NCBI RefSeq assembly: GCF_028737255.1
Contig: NZ_JAQZAN010000003.1
Span: forward strand, 62,001 to 126,000
Reading direction: 5' to 3'
DNA: 64,000 nucleotides
Source of the DNA: Actinomycetospora straminea
GTDB lineage: Bacteria; Actinomycetota; Actinomycetes; Mycobacteriales; Pseudonocardiaceae
Each line of letters starts with the position of its first letter. The stretch's first letter is position 1. The translations under genes and the position numbers were made by a program. Below the pieces are notes generated by a model that worked only from the letters and a program-made list of their open reading frames with translations, did no database searches and was not told the origin of the DNA. Positions 40,731 to 51,520 of the stretch are shown here, one piece after another.

Positions 40731-41506
40731 CGTGTGCCGTGACCGGGTCGGTCGGCGGGCGGCAGGTCCGCCAGCACCGTCTCGCCGCCCACGGCGCGCT
40801 GGCCGGGCTCGACGTGGATCGTGCTGCCCGGCGGCAGCAGCAGGTCGACCCGCGAGCCGAACCGGATGAGGCCGTAGACCTCGCCCGCCCGGACCTCGTC
40901 GCCCGGCGCGGCGTCGCAGACGATCCGGCGCGCCACGAGCCCGGCGATCTGCAGGACCACGAGGTCGTGGCCGCCGGCCTGCTCGGTGCCGTGCACCCAC
41001 AGCGCGGTGCGCGCGTTGGTGTCGCTGGCGGCGGGGAGGTCGGCGGACAGGTAGCCGCCCGGCCGGTGCTCCACGGCCTGGACCTGCCCGTCGACCGGCA
41101 CGCGCTGGACGTGCACGTCGTAGACCGACAGGAACACGCTCACCCGCGGACGGGGCCCCGGCGGCAGGCCGAGGGAGACGAGGTCCTCGGGCGGCTCGGC
41201 GGTGTCGACGAGGCTCACGGTCCCGTCGGCGGGCGCGACGGCGATGCCGTCGCGGCGCGGCGTGGTGCGCCGCGGGGCGCGGAAGAACGCGGCGACGCCC
41301 GCGGTGGTCGCCAGCGCGGCGAACGTCCCGCGGCCGCGCAGGGCCCGCAGGCCGAACGCGGCGGCCGCGACCGCCCCGATGACGGGGGCGCCGCCGGGGT
41401 GCAGCGGCGGGATCGTGTCGCGGACGAGGGCGAGTGCGTGCCGCACGGTGCCGGCGGGGCCGGTCGGGACGGCGTGCTGGGCGGGGGAGTGGTCGGACGA
41501 GACCAT
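40727..41506 (-). CDS. psd: phosphatidylserine decarboxylase, short form
   Basis: A 259-residue decarboxylase that turns phosphatidylserine into phosphatidylethanolamine. The self-cleavage site appears as RFGSRVDLLLP, with the Gly-Ser pair that yields the pyruvoyl cofactor. FLSVYDVHVQRVPVDG is another family motif, and one membrane segment is near residues 40-75 (AFGLRALRGRGTFAALATTAG). It is a single chain that splits into beta and alpha subunits. ATG 41506 is preceded by GAGGG. Upstream is a 346-base gap before moeA. Confidence 0.93.
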   Translation of the reverse strand: MVSSDHSPAQHAVPTGPAGTVRHALALVRDTIPPLHPGGAPVIGAVAAAAFGLRALRGRGTFAALATTAGVAAFFRAPRRTTPRRDGIAVAPADGTVSLVDTAEPPEDLVSLGLPPGPRPRVSVFLSVYDVHVQRVPVDGQVQAVEHRPGGYLSADLPAASDTNARTALWVHGTEQAGGHDLVVLQIAGLVARRIVCDAAPGDEVRAGEVYGLIRFGSRVDLLLPPGSTIHVEPGQRAVGGETVLADLPPADRPGHGTR

Positions 41507-41852
41507 CGTCGGTACGGATCCCTCTTCTCGACGGCGCGCGCGGGCAACCTATCGGCTCGGGCCGTCTCGGGAGTGAAGTGGGAAGGCCGGGGATGGGGCC
41601 GGGGCCGCCATCCCCCGAGACGGCGACCCCGGCCGGGAACCGCTCGTCCGCTCCCCAGCGACAAGCGGTTGGTCTCACCCGGCGGCGTCAGGACACACCT
41701 GGGGCGGTCCATGACACCTGTCACACATGGTGCCCGATGTCGCGCGCGGGCGGAAGGCCGAGTCGCCCCAACGGTCCAACGGGGCCGCTCGACGGGACGC
41801 TCGACCGGTGCACGACCCGTCCGGCCGGGGGCTCCATGGAGCCACCCGGGAC
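41507..41852. other. 346-base intergenic region between moeA and psd
   Basis: I see no gene. It holds the psd promoter region. A 10-bp inverted pair CCGTCTCGGG (41562-41571) and CCCGAGACGG (41614-41623) spans 62 bases. TGACACCTGTCA lies at 41712-41723, a short operator-like word. GGCTCCATGGAGCC at 41830-41843 is a perfect 14-bp palindrome 10 bases after the moeA stop and may help end its transcript. Confidence 0.5.
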
Positions 41853-43226
41853 TCACCCGTCCAGGAGCCACACCTCGGCGGTCTCGCCGGCGTCGACGTG
41901 CGTGACCTGCTCGTCCACCACGATGAGGCAGTCCGCCCGCGCCAGGGCGGCGAGCAGGTGCGACCCCGCGCCACCCACCGGCGCGACCGTCCCCGCCACC
42001 GCGTCGATCCGCCCCCGACGGAACTGGCGTCGGCCCGCCGGCTTGTCCAACGCCTCCGCCAGCCGCGCCCGCACCCGCGGACGCTCCGGCTGCGGGTGAC
42101 CGAACGCCGCGCGCAGGGCCGGGCGGACGAACACCTCGAACGACACCAGCGAGCTCACCGGGTTGCCGGGCAGCGTCACCACGGCCACCTCGCCCGCGGG
42201 GCCGGCGTGGAGCCCGAGGCCCTGCGGCATCCCCGGCTGCATCGCCACCTTGGTGAAGGTGACGCCGCGGCCCGTGAAGGCGTCCTTGACGACCTCGTAG
42301 GCGCCCGCGCTCACCCCGCCGGAGGTCATGACGAGGTCGACGGGGTCGTCGGCGCGCGCGGCGAGGGCGTCGTCGAGGGTGCGGACGAACTGCTCGACGT
42401 CGTCGGGCACGAAGCGCAGCAGCTCGGCGCGCCCGCCGGCGTCGTCGACCGCGGCGGCGAGCATCGGCCCGTTCGACTCGTGGATCTGCCCGTGGCGCAG
42501 CGGCTCGCCGGGCGCGACGAGCTCCGAGCCCGTCGAGAGCACGAGCACCCGCGGGCGGCGCCGGACCGGCAGCGTCCCGGACCCGACCGCCGCGGCCAGC
42601 CCGACCTGCGCCGGCCCCAGCAGCGTGCCGGCCTCGAGCACGACCTCCCCGGCCGTGACGTCGCCGCCCGCCCCGCGCACGTTCTGCCCCGCCTCGACGG
42701 CCCGCTCGACGCGCACCCGCTCGGTCCCGCCGTCGGTCCACTCGACCTGCACCACGGCGTCGGCGCCCACGGGCATCGCGGCGCCGGTCATGATCCGGTG
42801 CGCGGTGCCGGCCTCGAGCGCCGGGCCGTCGGTGCGCCCGGCCGGGACGTCGGCGGCGACGGGCAGCTCGGTGGGGGTCTCGGGGGACACGGCAGCCAGG
42901 TCCGCGCTGCGGACCGCGTAGCCGTCCATCGCCGAGTTCGCGAACGGCGGCAGCGGGTGCGGCGAGACGAGGTCCTGCGCGAGCACGCGGCCGCGGGCCT
43001 CCCCGAGCGGCACCCACTCCGTCGCGGTCGGGGCGAACAGCGCGGCGACGGCGGCGGCGTGCTCCGCGACCGGGCGCATCGCCGCCGGATCGCCGTGGTC
43101 GTGACCGTGGCCGCTCTCGCCGCCGTGGCCGTGGCCGTGGCCGTGTCCGTGGCCGGGTTCGTGGCCGTGTCCGCCCTGCCCGCCGTGACCGTGCCCGTCC
43201 TGCCCCTGTCCCGTCACGGCGGGCAT
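41853..43226 (-). CDS. moeA: molybdopterin molybdotransferase MoeA with His-rich N-terminus
   Basis: A 457-residue enzyme that inserts molybdate into adenylylated molybdopterin. The core starts ALFAPTATEWVPLGEARGRVLAQDL and has PLPPFANSAMDGYAV, AHRIMTGAAMP, ILSTGSEL-like VLVLSTGSELV, TSGGVSAG, PGMPQGLG and LPGNPVSS. The first 50 residues are unusual: a Gly/His tract such as GHGHGHGHGHGGESGHGHDHG. ATG 43226 is the longest start; an ATG near 43077 would drop the tract but has no better ribosome binding site. The tract may bind Ni, Zn or Cu. Its mycobacterial counterpart (Rv0438c) is near psd and groEL2. Confidence 0.9.
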   Translation of the reverse strand: MPAVTGQGQDGHGHGGQGGHGHEPGHGHGHGHGHGGESGHGHDHGDPAAMRPVAEHAAAVAALFAPTATEWVPLGEARGRVLAQDLVSPHPLPPFANSAMDGYAVRSADLAAVSPETPTELPVAADVPAGRTDGPALEAGTAHRIMTGAAMPVGADAVVQVEWTDGGTERVRVERAVEAGQNVRGAGGDVTAGEVVLEAGTLLGPAQVGLAAAVGSGTLPVRRRPRVLVLSTGSELVAPGEPLRHGQIHESNGPMLAAAVDDAGGRAELLRFVPDDVEQFVRTLDDALAARADDPVDLVMTSGGVSAGAYEVVKDAFTGRGVTFTKVAMQPGMPQGLGLHAGPAGEVAVVTLPGNPVSSLVSFEVFVRPALRAAFGHPQPERPRVRARLAEALDKPAGRRQFRRGRIDAVAGTVAPVGGAGSHLLAALARADCLIVVDEQVTHVDAGETAEVWLLDG

Positions 43227-43282
43227 CGTGCCGCCCGGGCCGGTGCTCCGCGATCCGGTCCGGTCCGGCGTGCTCGCGACGT

Positions 43283-43288
43283 TAGGGT
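43283..43288 (+). promoter_or_regulatory. -10 box TAGGGT of a leaderless promoter
   Basis: TAGGGT ends 7 bases before GTG 43296, without a ribosome binding site. The architecture is the same as at 10942 and 21106. Confidence 0.5.
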
Positions 43289-43295
43289 CTGCGGC

Positions 43296-45299
43296 GTGGC
43301 GGACCGGAACACGCAGGACCTGACCGGGCAGCGGCTCGGCCACTTCCGCGTGGACGGCGTCATCGGCCGCGGCGGGATGAGCGTGCTCTACCGGGCCACC
43401 GACACGCGGCTCGGGCGCCGGGTCGCGCTCAAGGTCATCGACGAGGCCCTGGCCGCCGACCGCGAGTTCCGCGAGCGCTTCGTCGACGAGGCCCGCAACA
43501 CCTCCGCCGTCGACCACGCCCACGTCGTCCCGCTCTACGACTTCGACGAGACCGACGGCCACCTCTACATCGCGATGCGCCACGTCGAGGGCCCCGACCT
43601 CGCGAGCGTCATCGACGGGCGCCCCCTGACCGTGGCCCGGACGCTGCGCCTGCTCGGACAGGTCGCCGACGCGCTCGACGCCGTGCACGCCCGGGGGCTG
43701 GTGCACCTCGACGTCAAGCCGGCGAACGTGCTGGTGACGACGCGGGAGTCGGCCGGCGAGCACGTCTACCTCGCCGACTTCGGCCTCACCCGCCGCGGCG
43801 CCACCGGCCACCGGACCTCCGGTGGCGACTTCCTCGGCTCGCCCACCTACGCCGCCCCCGAGCACCTGCGTGGCGAGCCGGTCGACGCCCGCACCGACGT
43901 CTACTCGCTGACCTGCGTGCTCTTCAGCTGCCTCACCGGGCGCGCGCCGTACCTGGGGTCGGTCACCGAGGTCATCGACGGTCACCTCGCGGGCGAGGTC
44001 CCGTCGATCGCCGACATCGTCGCCCTCGACCCCCGCATCGACGACGTCGTGCAGCGCGGCATGGACCCCGACCGCCCCCGACGCCACGACTCCGCGAGCG
44101 CCGTGATCGAGGCGGCCCGGGGCGCGCTGACCGGGCCGGGCCCGGCGCCGCTCGTGGGCCCGGGTCCTGGACCGGGACACGGCGTCGGCCCCGGCGGTGG
44201 TCGCGGCGGTGGTCACGGCGCCGGTGGCGGTCCGGGTGCCGGTGGCAGCCCGAGTGCCGGTGCCGGTCCGGCCGGCGGTGCCAGTCCCGCGCGAGGACCT
44301 CTCGCCGGCGCGCGGCCGCCGTCGGCACCGAGCGGCCCGCCGACCGGTCCCTTCGGCCGCGGGCTGCCGCCCGTGCCGGCGGGCCCCTCCTGGCGCGGCG
44401 CTCCGCCCGCACGCCCGGTGCCCCCGGTCGCGCCGGTGTCCCCGGTGGCTTCCGTGGCCCCCGTGCCTTCGGTGCCCCCCGCTCGGTCGGTGCCGCCGCC
44501 CGCCGCAGCGCCATCGGTGGGAGCGACGCCACCCGCCGCGGCGGCGCCCTCGGCCGGGGCGGCGCCGGCGTCCGGTGCACGGGCCGCGGACGCCGCAGCG
44601 GCTGGCGCCCTGCGCAACGGCCGGCCGGGCTCGACCCCAACCGACGACGCGTCGCCCGGGGAAACGCCTCCTGCCGCCGGCCCCGATCCGGCGGTCCGGG
44701 CCTCCGACACTGCCGACCCGTGTCCCGAGGACACGGGTCGAGCCCCTGCCTCGGCGACCGGCACCGACGGCCAGGGCGACGGACCGACGGCCGCCGCCGA
44801 CGAGGAACGCGCGAGCAGATCAGCCGCCGGCAGGCCCGATGCGGACGCGGCGGGATCGTCGGGCGGACGGCCGACCCCACCGCCGACCACACCGCCGACC
44901 ACACCGCCGACCACACCCCGCTCCGGACCGCCCGCGGCACCCCCGAGCGCCGCACCCCCGTCCGGCCCGTTCGCCGCCCCGGGTCCGGGGCCCGGCAGCG
45001 GTCCGTTCGCGGCTCCCGGTCCCGGCAGCGGTCCGTTCGCCGGCCCCGGCCAGGGCAGCGGCCCCCCGAGCCCCGGCGCCGGCCGGTCGGGCCCGTTCCC
45101 CGCGCCGCCCGGCACCCCGCCGGGCCCGTTGACCCGCTCGTCGGTCGCGCCGCCGATGCGGCTGCGCGACCCCCTGCCGCCCGACCGCGACGGTTCCTTC
45201 ACCCGCGGCGGCGGGCCGGGTCCGCGGCCGGTGGTCCTGATCGTCGCGGGGGCGGTCGTGGTGCTGGTCGTCGTCCTGCTCGTGCTGCTCATCGTCTGA
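43296..45299 (+). CDS. serine/threonine protein kinase with long Pro-rich linker and C-terminal membrane helix
   Basis: A 667-residue Hanks-type kinase. The glycine loop is IGRGGMSVLYRA and the ATP lysine is K46 (RRVALK). The catalytic loop is HLDVKPAN (Leu in place of the usual Arg of HRD), followed by ADFGLTRRG and GSPTYAAPE. Residues 275-640 are low-complexity Pro/Ala/Gly/Ser, including three 12-base repeats encoding PPTT. One membrane helix ends the chain (VVLIVAGAVVVLVVVLLVLL), so the kinase domain is cytoplasmic and almost nothing is outside. GTG 43296 is chosen by a TAGGGT box 7 bases upstream. It replaces the dehydrogenase found here in mycobacteria. Confidence 0.9.
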   Translation: MADRNTQDLTGQRLGHFRVDGVIGRGGMSVLYRATDTRLGRRVALKVIDEALAADREFRERFVDEARNTSAVDHAHVVPLYDFDETDGHLYIAMRHVEGPDLASVIDGRPLTVARTLRLLGQVADALDAVHARGLVHLDVKPANVLVTTRESAGEHVYLADFGLTRRGATGHRTSGGDFLGSPTYAAPEHLRGEPVDARTDVYSLTCVLFSCLTGRAPYLGSVTEVIDGHLAGEVPSIADIVALDPRIDDVVQRGMDPDRPRRHDSASAVIEAARGALTGPGPAPLVGPGPGPGHGVGPGGGRGGGHGAGGGPGAGGSPSAGAGPAGGASPARGPLAGARPPSAPSGPPTGPFGRGLPPVPAGPSWRGAPPARPVPPVAPVSPVASVAPVPSVPPARSVPPPAAAPSVGATPPAAAAPSAGAAPASGARAADAAAAGALRNGRPGSTPTDDASPGETPPAAGPDPAVRASDTADPCPEDTGRAPASATGTDGQGDGPTAAADEERASRSAAGRPDADAAGSSGGRPTPPPTTPPTTPPTTPRSGPPAAPPSAAPPSGPFAAPGPGPGSGPFAAPGPGSGPFAGPGQGSGPPSPGAGRSGPFPAPPGTPPGPLTRSSVAPPMRLRDPLPPDRDGSFTRGGGPGPRPVVLIVAGAVVVLVVVLLVLLIV

Positions 45300-45330
45300 G
45301 CGGACCCCGCCCGACACCCCGTCGGGCTCG

Positions 45331-45357
45331 GTTGCACTCGCCCGACCCGAGTGCTAG
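45331..45357 (+). promoter_or_regulatory. CIRCE operator 1 (HrcA site)
   Basis: GTTGCACTC, 9 bases, GAGTGCTAG. This matches the CIRCE form TTAGCACTC-N9-GAGTGCTAA except at the ends. TAGCAT at 45355-45360, a -10 form, overlaps its right arm, so HrcA would block polymerase. Confidence 0.85.
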
Positions 45358-47118
<1,761 letters not shown>

Positions 47119-47420
47119 TCCACGCCTGAGCTCGTCACGCGAAGGGCCCGCACCTCTCGGGGTGCGGGCCCTTCGTCGTGTCGCGAGCGGTGCCAGGGAG
47201 GGGAGCGAAGGACTCCCCGGCTGCCTCGCACGCAGCGGGGGAGTCGCTCGCGCCTCCTCCTCGGGGTTGCGCCGTCGCGTCGGGGCACGAACGATCCCGG
47301 GCGCGCGGTGCACGGTGCTCGAGGGCCCGAGAGCGTCGGGGCACGACCGACGGAGGAGCTCCCGGACGCCGCCGTGATCGACGGCTGGGTGACGGAGACG
47401 ACGACCGTGCGGGAGGCCTC
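47119..47420. other. 302-base intergenic region after groEL
   Basis: I see no gene. It holds the strong terminator at 47140-47175 and a second hairpin with arms 47211-47224 and 47232-47245 (one mismatch, 7-base loop). A ribosome binding site GGGAGG lies just before GTG 47421. The open frames here are extensions of the next gene or antisense shadows. Confidence 0.5.
47140..47175 (+). terminator. groEL terminator
   Basis: A perfect 15-bp stem (47140-47154 against 47161-47175) with loop TCTCGG, 22 bases after the groEL stop. The trailing bases are TCGTCGTG, T-poor as usual in this group. Confidence 0.85.
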
Positions 47421-49070
47421 GTGACCACCACCGCCCCGGCGCCCCACGCCGTCAGCGGCTTCCCCGCGCCCGGCGAGGTCCCGGCCGATCTGCCGGACCT
47501 CATCGGCCGGCTCGCGCGCCGCGATCCCGAGGTCACCGCGGTGCTCGACACGACCCCCGACGGCGTCACGCACCCCGTCAGCCGCGGGGAGCTCTGGCGG
47601 CGCGTGCGCGCGCTGGCCGAGGAGCTGCGCGAGCACGGTCTCGGTCCGGGCGACGCCGTGGCGGTGTGGATGCCGAACTGGAGCGACGCGCTCGTCTGGC
47701 AGGCGGCCGTCGCCGCGCGGGGCGCGCACGTCGTCGGCGTCAACACCCGCTACGGCGTCGAGGAGGCCCTGCACCTCCTCGAGCGCTCGCGGCCGCGCCT
47801 CGTCGCGCTGGCGCAGGGCTTCCACGCCCTGGACCTGCACGAGCGCCTGCGGGCGGCCGTCGGGCAGTCGGGCGTCACCCCGGAGGTCGCCGTCGTCACC
47901 GGCCCCTCCGGTCCCGCGGCCGACCTCGCCGCCGCTGATGTCGGGGCCGGCGCCTGGGCGCCGCGGCGCGACGACGGCCCCGAGCCCGCGCGCTCGGACC
48001 CCGGCGCGCTCGCGGTCGCGTTCACCACCTCGGGCTCGACGGGCCTGCCCAAGCTCGCCGCGCACACCGGTACCGCGGTCCTCGTCCACGCCGTCGCCGA
48101 CGCCGCGGTGCTCGGGCTCGCCGCGGGCGACGTGGTGCTCGGTGCGCTGCCGCTGTCCGGGGTGTTCGGCTACAACGCGGTGATGGCGGGGCTCGCGGCC
48201 GGCGCGTCGGTGCTGCTCGAGCCCACCTTCGACGCCGACCGCGTGCTCGACCACGTCGAGGCCCACCGCGTCACACACCTGGCCAGCGGCGACGACCTGG
48301 TGCTGCGCCTGCACGAGGCCTGGGTCCGGCGCCCCCGGGACCTGTCGAGCTGGCGCTGGTGGGGAGTCGCCGACTTCCAGGGCCGCTCCCACGAGCTCGC
48401 CGACTGGCTCGGCCGCGAGGTCGGGACGCGGGTCGCGGGCGTCTACGGGTCGTCGGAGGTCTTCGCGCTCGCCGCCACCTGGCCGGCCGACGAGCCAGCA
48501 CCCGCCTGCTGGGCCGGCGGGGGACGGGTCGTGCACCCCGACATCGCCGTGCGCGTCGCGGACCCGGACACCGACGGCGTGCTCGCCCCCGGGCAGGAGG
48601 GCGAGCTGCAGTTCCGCGGCCCGAACGTCGTCGACGCCTACCTGGGCGCCGAGGTGCCCGAGGCGTGGACCGCCGACGGCTGGTTCCGCTCCGGCGACCT
48701 CGGCGTACTCGTCGACGAGGGCGCGTTCGTCTACGTCTGCCGGCGCGGTGACGCGCTGCGGCTGCGCGGCTTCCTCGTCGACCCCGCGGAGATCGAGCGA
48801 CGGCTGGCCGCCCATCCGGACGTCGCCACGGCGAAGGTGGTCGGCGTCCCGGACACCGACGGCGCCACGCGGGCGGTCGGCTTCGTCGTCGGCGCGGCGG
48901 GCGCGGCGCCGTCGGGGGACGATCTGGTCGCGTGGTGCCGCGAGGTGCTCGCGGCGTTCAAGGTGCCGGCGGCGGTCCACGTCGTCGACGCCATGCCCAC
49001 GACGTCCGGCACCAACGGCACCAAGATCAAGGCGGCGGAGCTGAGACGGTGGGCGCTGGAGAGGAGCTGA
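47421..49070 (+). CDS. AMP-dependent acyl-CoA synthetase/ligase
   Basis: A 549-residue adenylate-forming enzyme. The phosphate loop is TTSGSTGLPKLAAHT, the A5-like motif VYGSSEVFALAA, then GELQFRGPNVVDAYLG, WFRSGDLGVL and the C-terminal catalytic lysine region TNGTKIKAAEL. It activates a carboxylic acid to its acyl-CoA through an acyl-AMP. The side chain cannot be fixed, but small aromatic or cyclohexane-type acids fit the family. GTG 47421 follows GGGAGGCCTC. It ends 1 base before an alcohol dehydrogenase gene, followed by a transporter, so the three look like a catabolic operon. Confidence 0.9.
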   Translation: MTTTAPAPHAVSGFPAPGEVPADLPDLIGRLARRDPEVTAVLDTTPDGVTHPVSRGELWRRVRALAEELREHGLGPGDAVAVWMPNWSDALVWQAAVAARGAHVVGVNTRYGVEEALHLLERSRPRLVALAQGFHALDLHERLRAAVGQSGVTPEVAVVTGPSGPAADLAAADVGAGAWAPRRDDGPEPARSDPGALAVAFTTSGSTGLPKLAAHTGTAVLVHAVADAAVLGLAAGDVVLGALPLSGVFGYNAVMAGLAAGASVLLEPTFDADRVLDHVEAHRVTHLASGDDLVLRLHEAWVRRPRDLSSWRWWGVADFQGRSHELADWLGREVGTRVAGVYGSSEVFALAATWPADEPAPACWAGGGRVVHPDIAVRVADPDTDGVLAPGQEGELQFRGPNVVDAYLGAEVPEAWTADGWFRSGDLGVLVDEGAFVYVCRRGDALRLRGFLVDPAEIERRLAAHPDVATAKVVGVPDTDGATRAVGFVVGAAGAAPSGDDLVAWCREVLAAFKVPAAVHVVDAMPTTSGTNGTKIKAAELRRWALERS

Positions 49071-49071
49071 C

Positions 49072-50103
49072 GTGCGCGGCGTGTACCTCCCGGGCGGCCG
49101 GCGGGTCGACCTGCGCGACGTGCCCGACCCGGAGCCGGGGCCCGGGCAGGTCGTCGTCGACGTCAAGGCCTCGACGATCTGCGGCAGCGACCTGCGCGCG
49201 ATCTACCGCGAGCACCTCGGCGAGGGCCCGGAGGCCTACCAGGACGTGATCGGTGGCCACGAGCCGTGCGGGCAGGTGCTCGCGGTGGGGCCGGGCGTCG
49301 AGCGCATCCGCGTCGGCGACCGCGTCGTCGTCTACCACATCAGCGGCTGCGGCCAGTGCGACGAGTGCCGCCGCGGCTACCAGATCAGCTGCACCTCCGC
49401 CCGGCGCCGGGCCTACGGCTGGCAGCGCGACGGCGGGCACGCCGAGCGTCTCCTCGCCGAGGAGCGCGACCTGCTCGTCCTGCCCGACAGCCTCACCTAC
49501 CTCGACGGCGCGTGCGTGGCCTGCGGGTTCGCGACGGCCTACGAGGCGCTCTGCCGGGTCGCGCTCGCCGGGGGCGAGCAGGTGCTGGTCACGGGCCTGG
49601 GGCCGGTGGGGCTCGCGGTCGGGATGCTCGCCGCGGCGATGGGCGCGCCGTGGGTCGTCGGCACCGACCCGTCGCCCGAGCGGCGCGCGCTGGCCCGCGA
49701 CCTCGGGGCGGCGGACGTCGCGGTGGAGTCCGCGGAGGAGCTCGACGACCTGCTCGGCGGTCCGGCGGGCGGCGCCGAGGTCACCGTCGACTGCTCCGGG
49801 GTCGGCGCGGCCCAGCTCACCGCGCTGCGCCACACCCGCCGCCACGGCCGCTGCGCGCTGGTCGGCGAGGGCGCGACGCTGACCGTCGACGTGAGCGAGG
49901 TGATCATCCACCGGCAGCTGACCGTCCACGGGTCGTGGGTCGCGCCGACGTGGCGGATGGCCGAGCTCCTCGAGCGTCTCGCGCGCTGGGATCTCCACCC
50001 CGAGCGCGTGGTCACCGACCGGTTCGCGCTCGACGACGCCGCGCGGGCCTACGAGGTCGCCGACGCCGGGGCGGGCGGCAAGGTCGGGATCGTCCGCGAC
50101 TAG
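49072..50103 (+). CDS. zinc-dependent alcohol/threonine dehydrogenase-like enzyme
   Basis: A 343-residue MDR dehydrogenase. Catalytic-zinc parts are TICGSDLRAI and GGHEPCGQV; structural-zinc cysteines are in CGQCDECRRGYQISC; the NAD loop is TGLGPVGLAVG. The ending DDAARAYEVADAGAGGKVGIV is standard. It is of the threonine-/sorbitol-dehydrogenase type; the substrate is unknown. GTG 49072 is 1 base after the ligase stop, with GAGAGGAG as ribosome binding site. With the acyl-CoA synthetase and the MHS transporter it could oxidise an alcohol derived from an imported acid or polyol. Confidence 0.9.
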   Translation: MRGVYLPGGRRVDLRDVPDPEPGPGQVVVDVKASTICGSDLRAIYREHLGEGPEAYQDVIGGHEPCGQVLAVGPGVERIRVGDRVVVYHISGCGQCDECRRGYQISCTSARRRAYGWQRDGGHAERLLAEERDLLVLPDSLTYLDGACVACGFATAYEALCRVALAGGEQVLVTGLGPVGLAVGMLAAAMGAPWVVGTDPSPERRALARDLGAADVAVESAEELDDLLGGPAGGAEVTVDCSGVGAAQLTALRHTRRHGRCALVGEGATLTVDVSEVIIHRQLTVHGSWVAPTWRMAELLERLARWDLHPERVVTDRFALDDAARAYEVADAGAGGKVGIVRD

Positions 50104-50185
50104 CCGGTCGGCCGAATGCAGCCTGTACCCAGCGCGTCGGCTCGCCTACGGTGCGTCGACACAGGTGTGAGCGGGAGGAGCACGG

Positions 50186-51484
50186 ATGAGCCAGGTGTCC
50201 GGTCAGACGAGTACCGAGCGTCATCAACTCCCGGTACGGACCCTCGTCGCGGCCAGCATCGGCAACGCGGTCGAGTGGTTCGACTGGACGATCTACGCGA
50301 CGTTCGCCGTCTACTTCTCGTCCCAGTTCTTCGACAAGTCGTCCCCGACGCTCGCGCTCATCGGCACGACGAGCACCTACGCGCTCGCCTTCTTCTTCCG
50401 CCCGCTCGGCGGGGTGTTCCTCGGGCGCCTCGCCGACCTGCGCGGACGCCGCTTCGCGATGCTCGTGACGATCCTGCTGATGGCCGGCGGGTCGCTCGTC
50501 ATCGCCGTCCTGCCGACCTACCAGGCGGTCGGGTGGCTCGCGCCGATCCTGCTCCTGCTCGCCCGCATCGCGCAGGGCCTGAGCCTCGGCGGCGAGGTCT
50601 CCAACGCGAGCGCCTACCTCGCCGAGATCGCCCCGCCGAACCGTCGCGGGCGGTACTCCAGCTTCTTCTACATCTCGACCGGCACCGCCCTGCTGGCCGC
50701 GAGCCTGCTGGGGCTGCTCCTGACCAGCACGCTCACCCGGCCCCAGCTCGAGTCGTGGGGCTGGCGCATCGCGTTCGTCGTCGGCGGCGTGCTGGGCCTC
50801 GTCGGGCTGTGGCTGCGCCGGACCCTGGCCGAGACCGAGCAGTTCGAGGCCAACGTCGAGACCGCCCGGGCGACGAAGAACCCGCTGCTCAAGACGCTGA
50901 CCCACTACCCGAAGTCGGTGCTGCAGCTCTTCGGCTTCACGCTGCTCTCGACGCTCTGCTACTACACGTTCTTCAGCGCGCTGACCCCGTTCGCGGTGCA
51001 GTTCCGCGACGCGTCCGGCAGCGACGTGTTCCTCGCGCTGTCGATCGGCACCGTCGTGTTCATCGCCGGCCAGTACCCCTTCGGGGCCCTGGCCGACCGG
51101 TTCGGGCGCAAACCGCAGATGCTGGTGTGGTCGGGCGCCTTCGTGCTGCTCACGGTGCCGCTGAGCCTGCTCATCACCGACCGGCCACCGCTGATCAACC
51201 TGATCATCGTGTTCTCGGTCGGCCTCGGGCTCTACTCGGTGTTCTCCTCGATCGCGCCGGCGATCATGAGCGAGATCTTCCCGACCGAGCTGCGCGCCCT
51301 GGGCATCGGCGCCTGGTACAACCTCACGGTCGCCCTGTTCGGCGGCACCGCGCCCCTGCTCATCGCCGCACTGTCCGGCGCCGGACGACCCGACCTGTTC
51401 TTCTGGTACGTCTCCGGCGGCGCGCTGATCGCGTTCCTCATCATCCTCACGCTGCCCGAGACGAAGGGCCGCGAGCTGACGTAG
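50186..51484 (+). CDS. MFS transporter of the MHS (metabolite:H+ symporter) family
   Basis: A 432-residue, 12-helix transporter. The first loop is IGNAVEWFDWTIYATFAVYFSSQFF and then FFFRPLGGVFLGRLADLRGRR, the signature of the MHS group (KgtP, ProP, ShiA). RIAQGLSLGGEVSNASAYLAEIAPPNRRG follows. Typical substrates are dicarboxylates, osmolytes, shikimate or aromatic acids. ATG 50186 follows GGGAGGAGC. TACGGT at 50149-50154 may be a -10 with a short leader. Its place after the ligase and dehydrogenase suggests it imports their substrate. Confidence 0.92.
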   Translation: MSQVSGQTSTERHQLPVRTLVAASIGNAVEWFDWTIYATFAVYFSSQFFDKSSPTLALIGTTSTYALAFFFRPLGGVFLGRLADLRGRRFAMLVTILLMAGGSLVIAVLPTYQAVGWLAPILLLLARIAQGLSLGGEVSNASAYLAEIAPPNRRGRYSSFFYISTGTALLAASLLGLLLTSTLTRPQLESWGWRIAFVVGGVLGLVGLWLRRTLAETEQFEANVETARATKNPLLKTLTHYPKSVLQLFGFTLLSTLCYYTFFSALTPFAVQFRDASGSDVFLALSIGTVVFIAGQYPFGALADRFGRKPQMLVWSGAFVLLTVPLSLLITDRPPLINLIIVFSVGLGLYSVFSSIAPAIMSEIFPTELRALGIGAWYNLTVALFGGTAPLLIAALSGAGRPDLFFWYVSGGALIAFLIILTLPETKGRELT

Positions 51485-51520
51485 GGGACGAACCCGGCGG
51501 GTGGTGGCAGGCTGGAGGGC

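Noticed and set aside
41727..43295. Upstream 523 codons of the 1190-aa kinase frame
   Set aside because: This is antisense to moeA; the kinase begins at GTG 43296, just after a -10 box.
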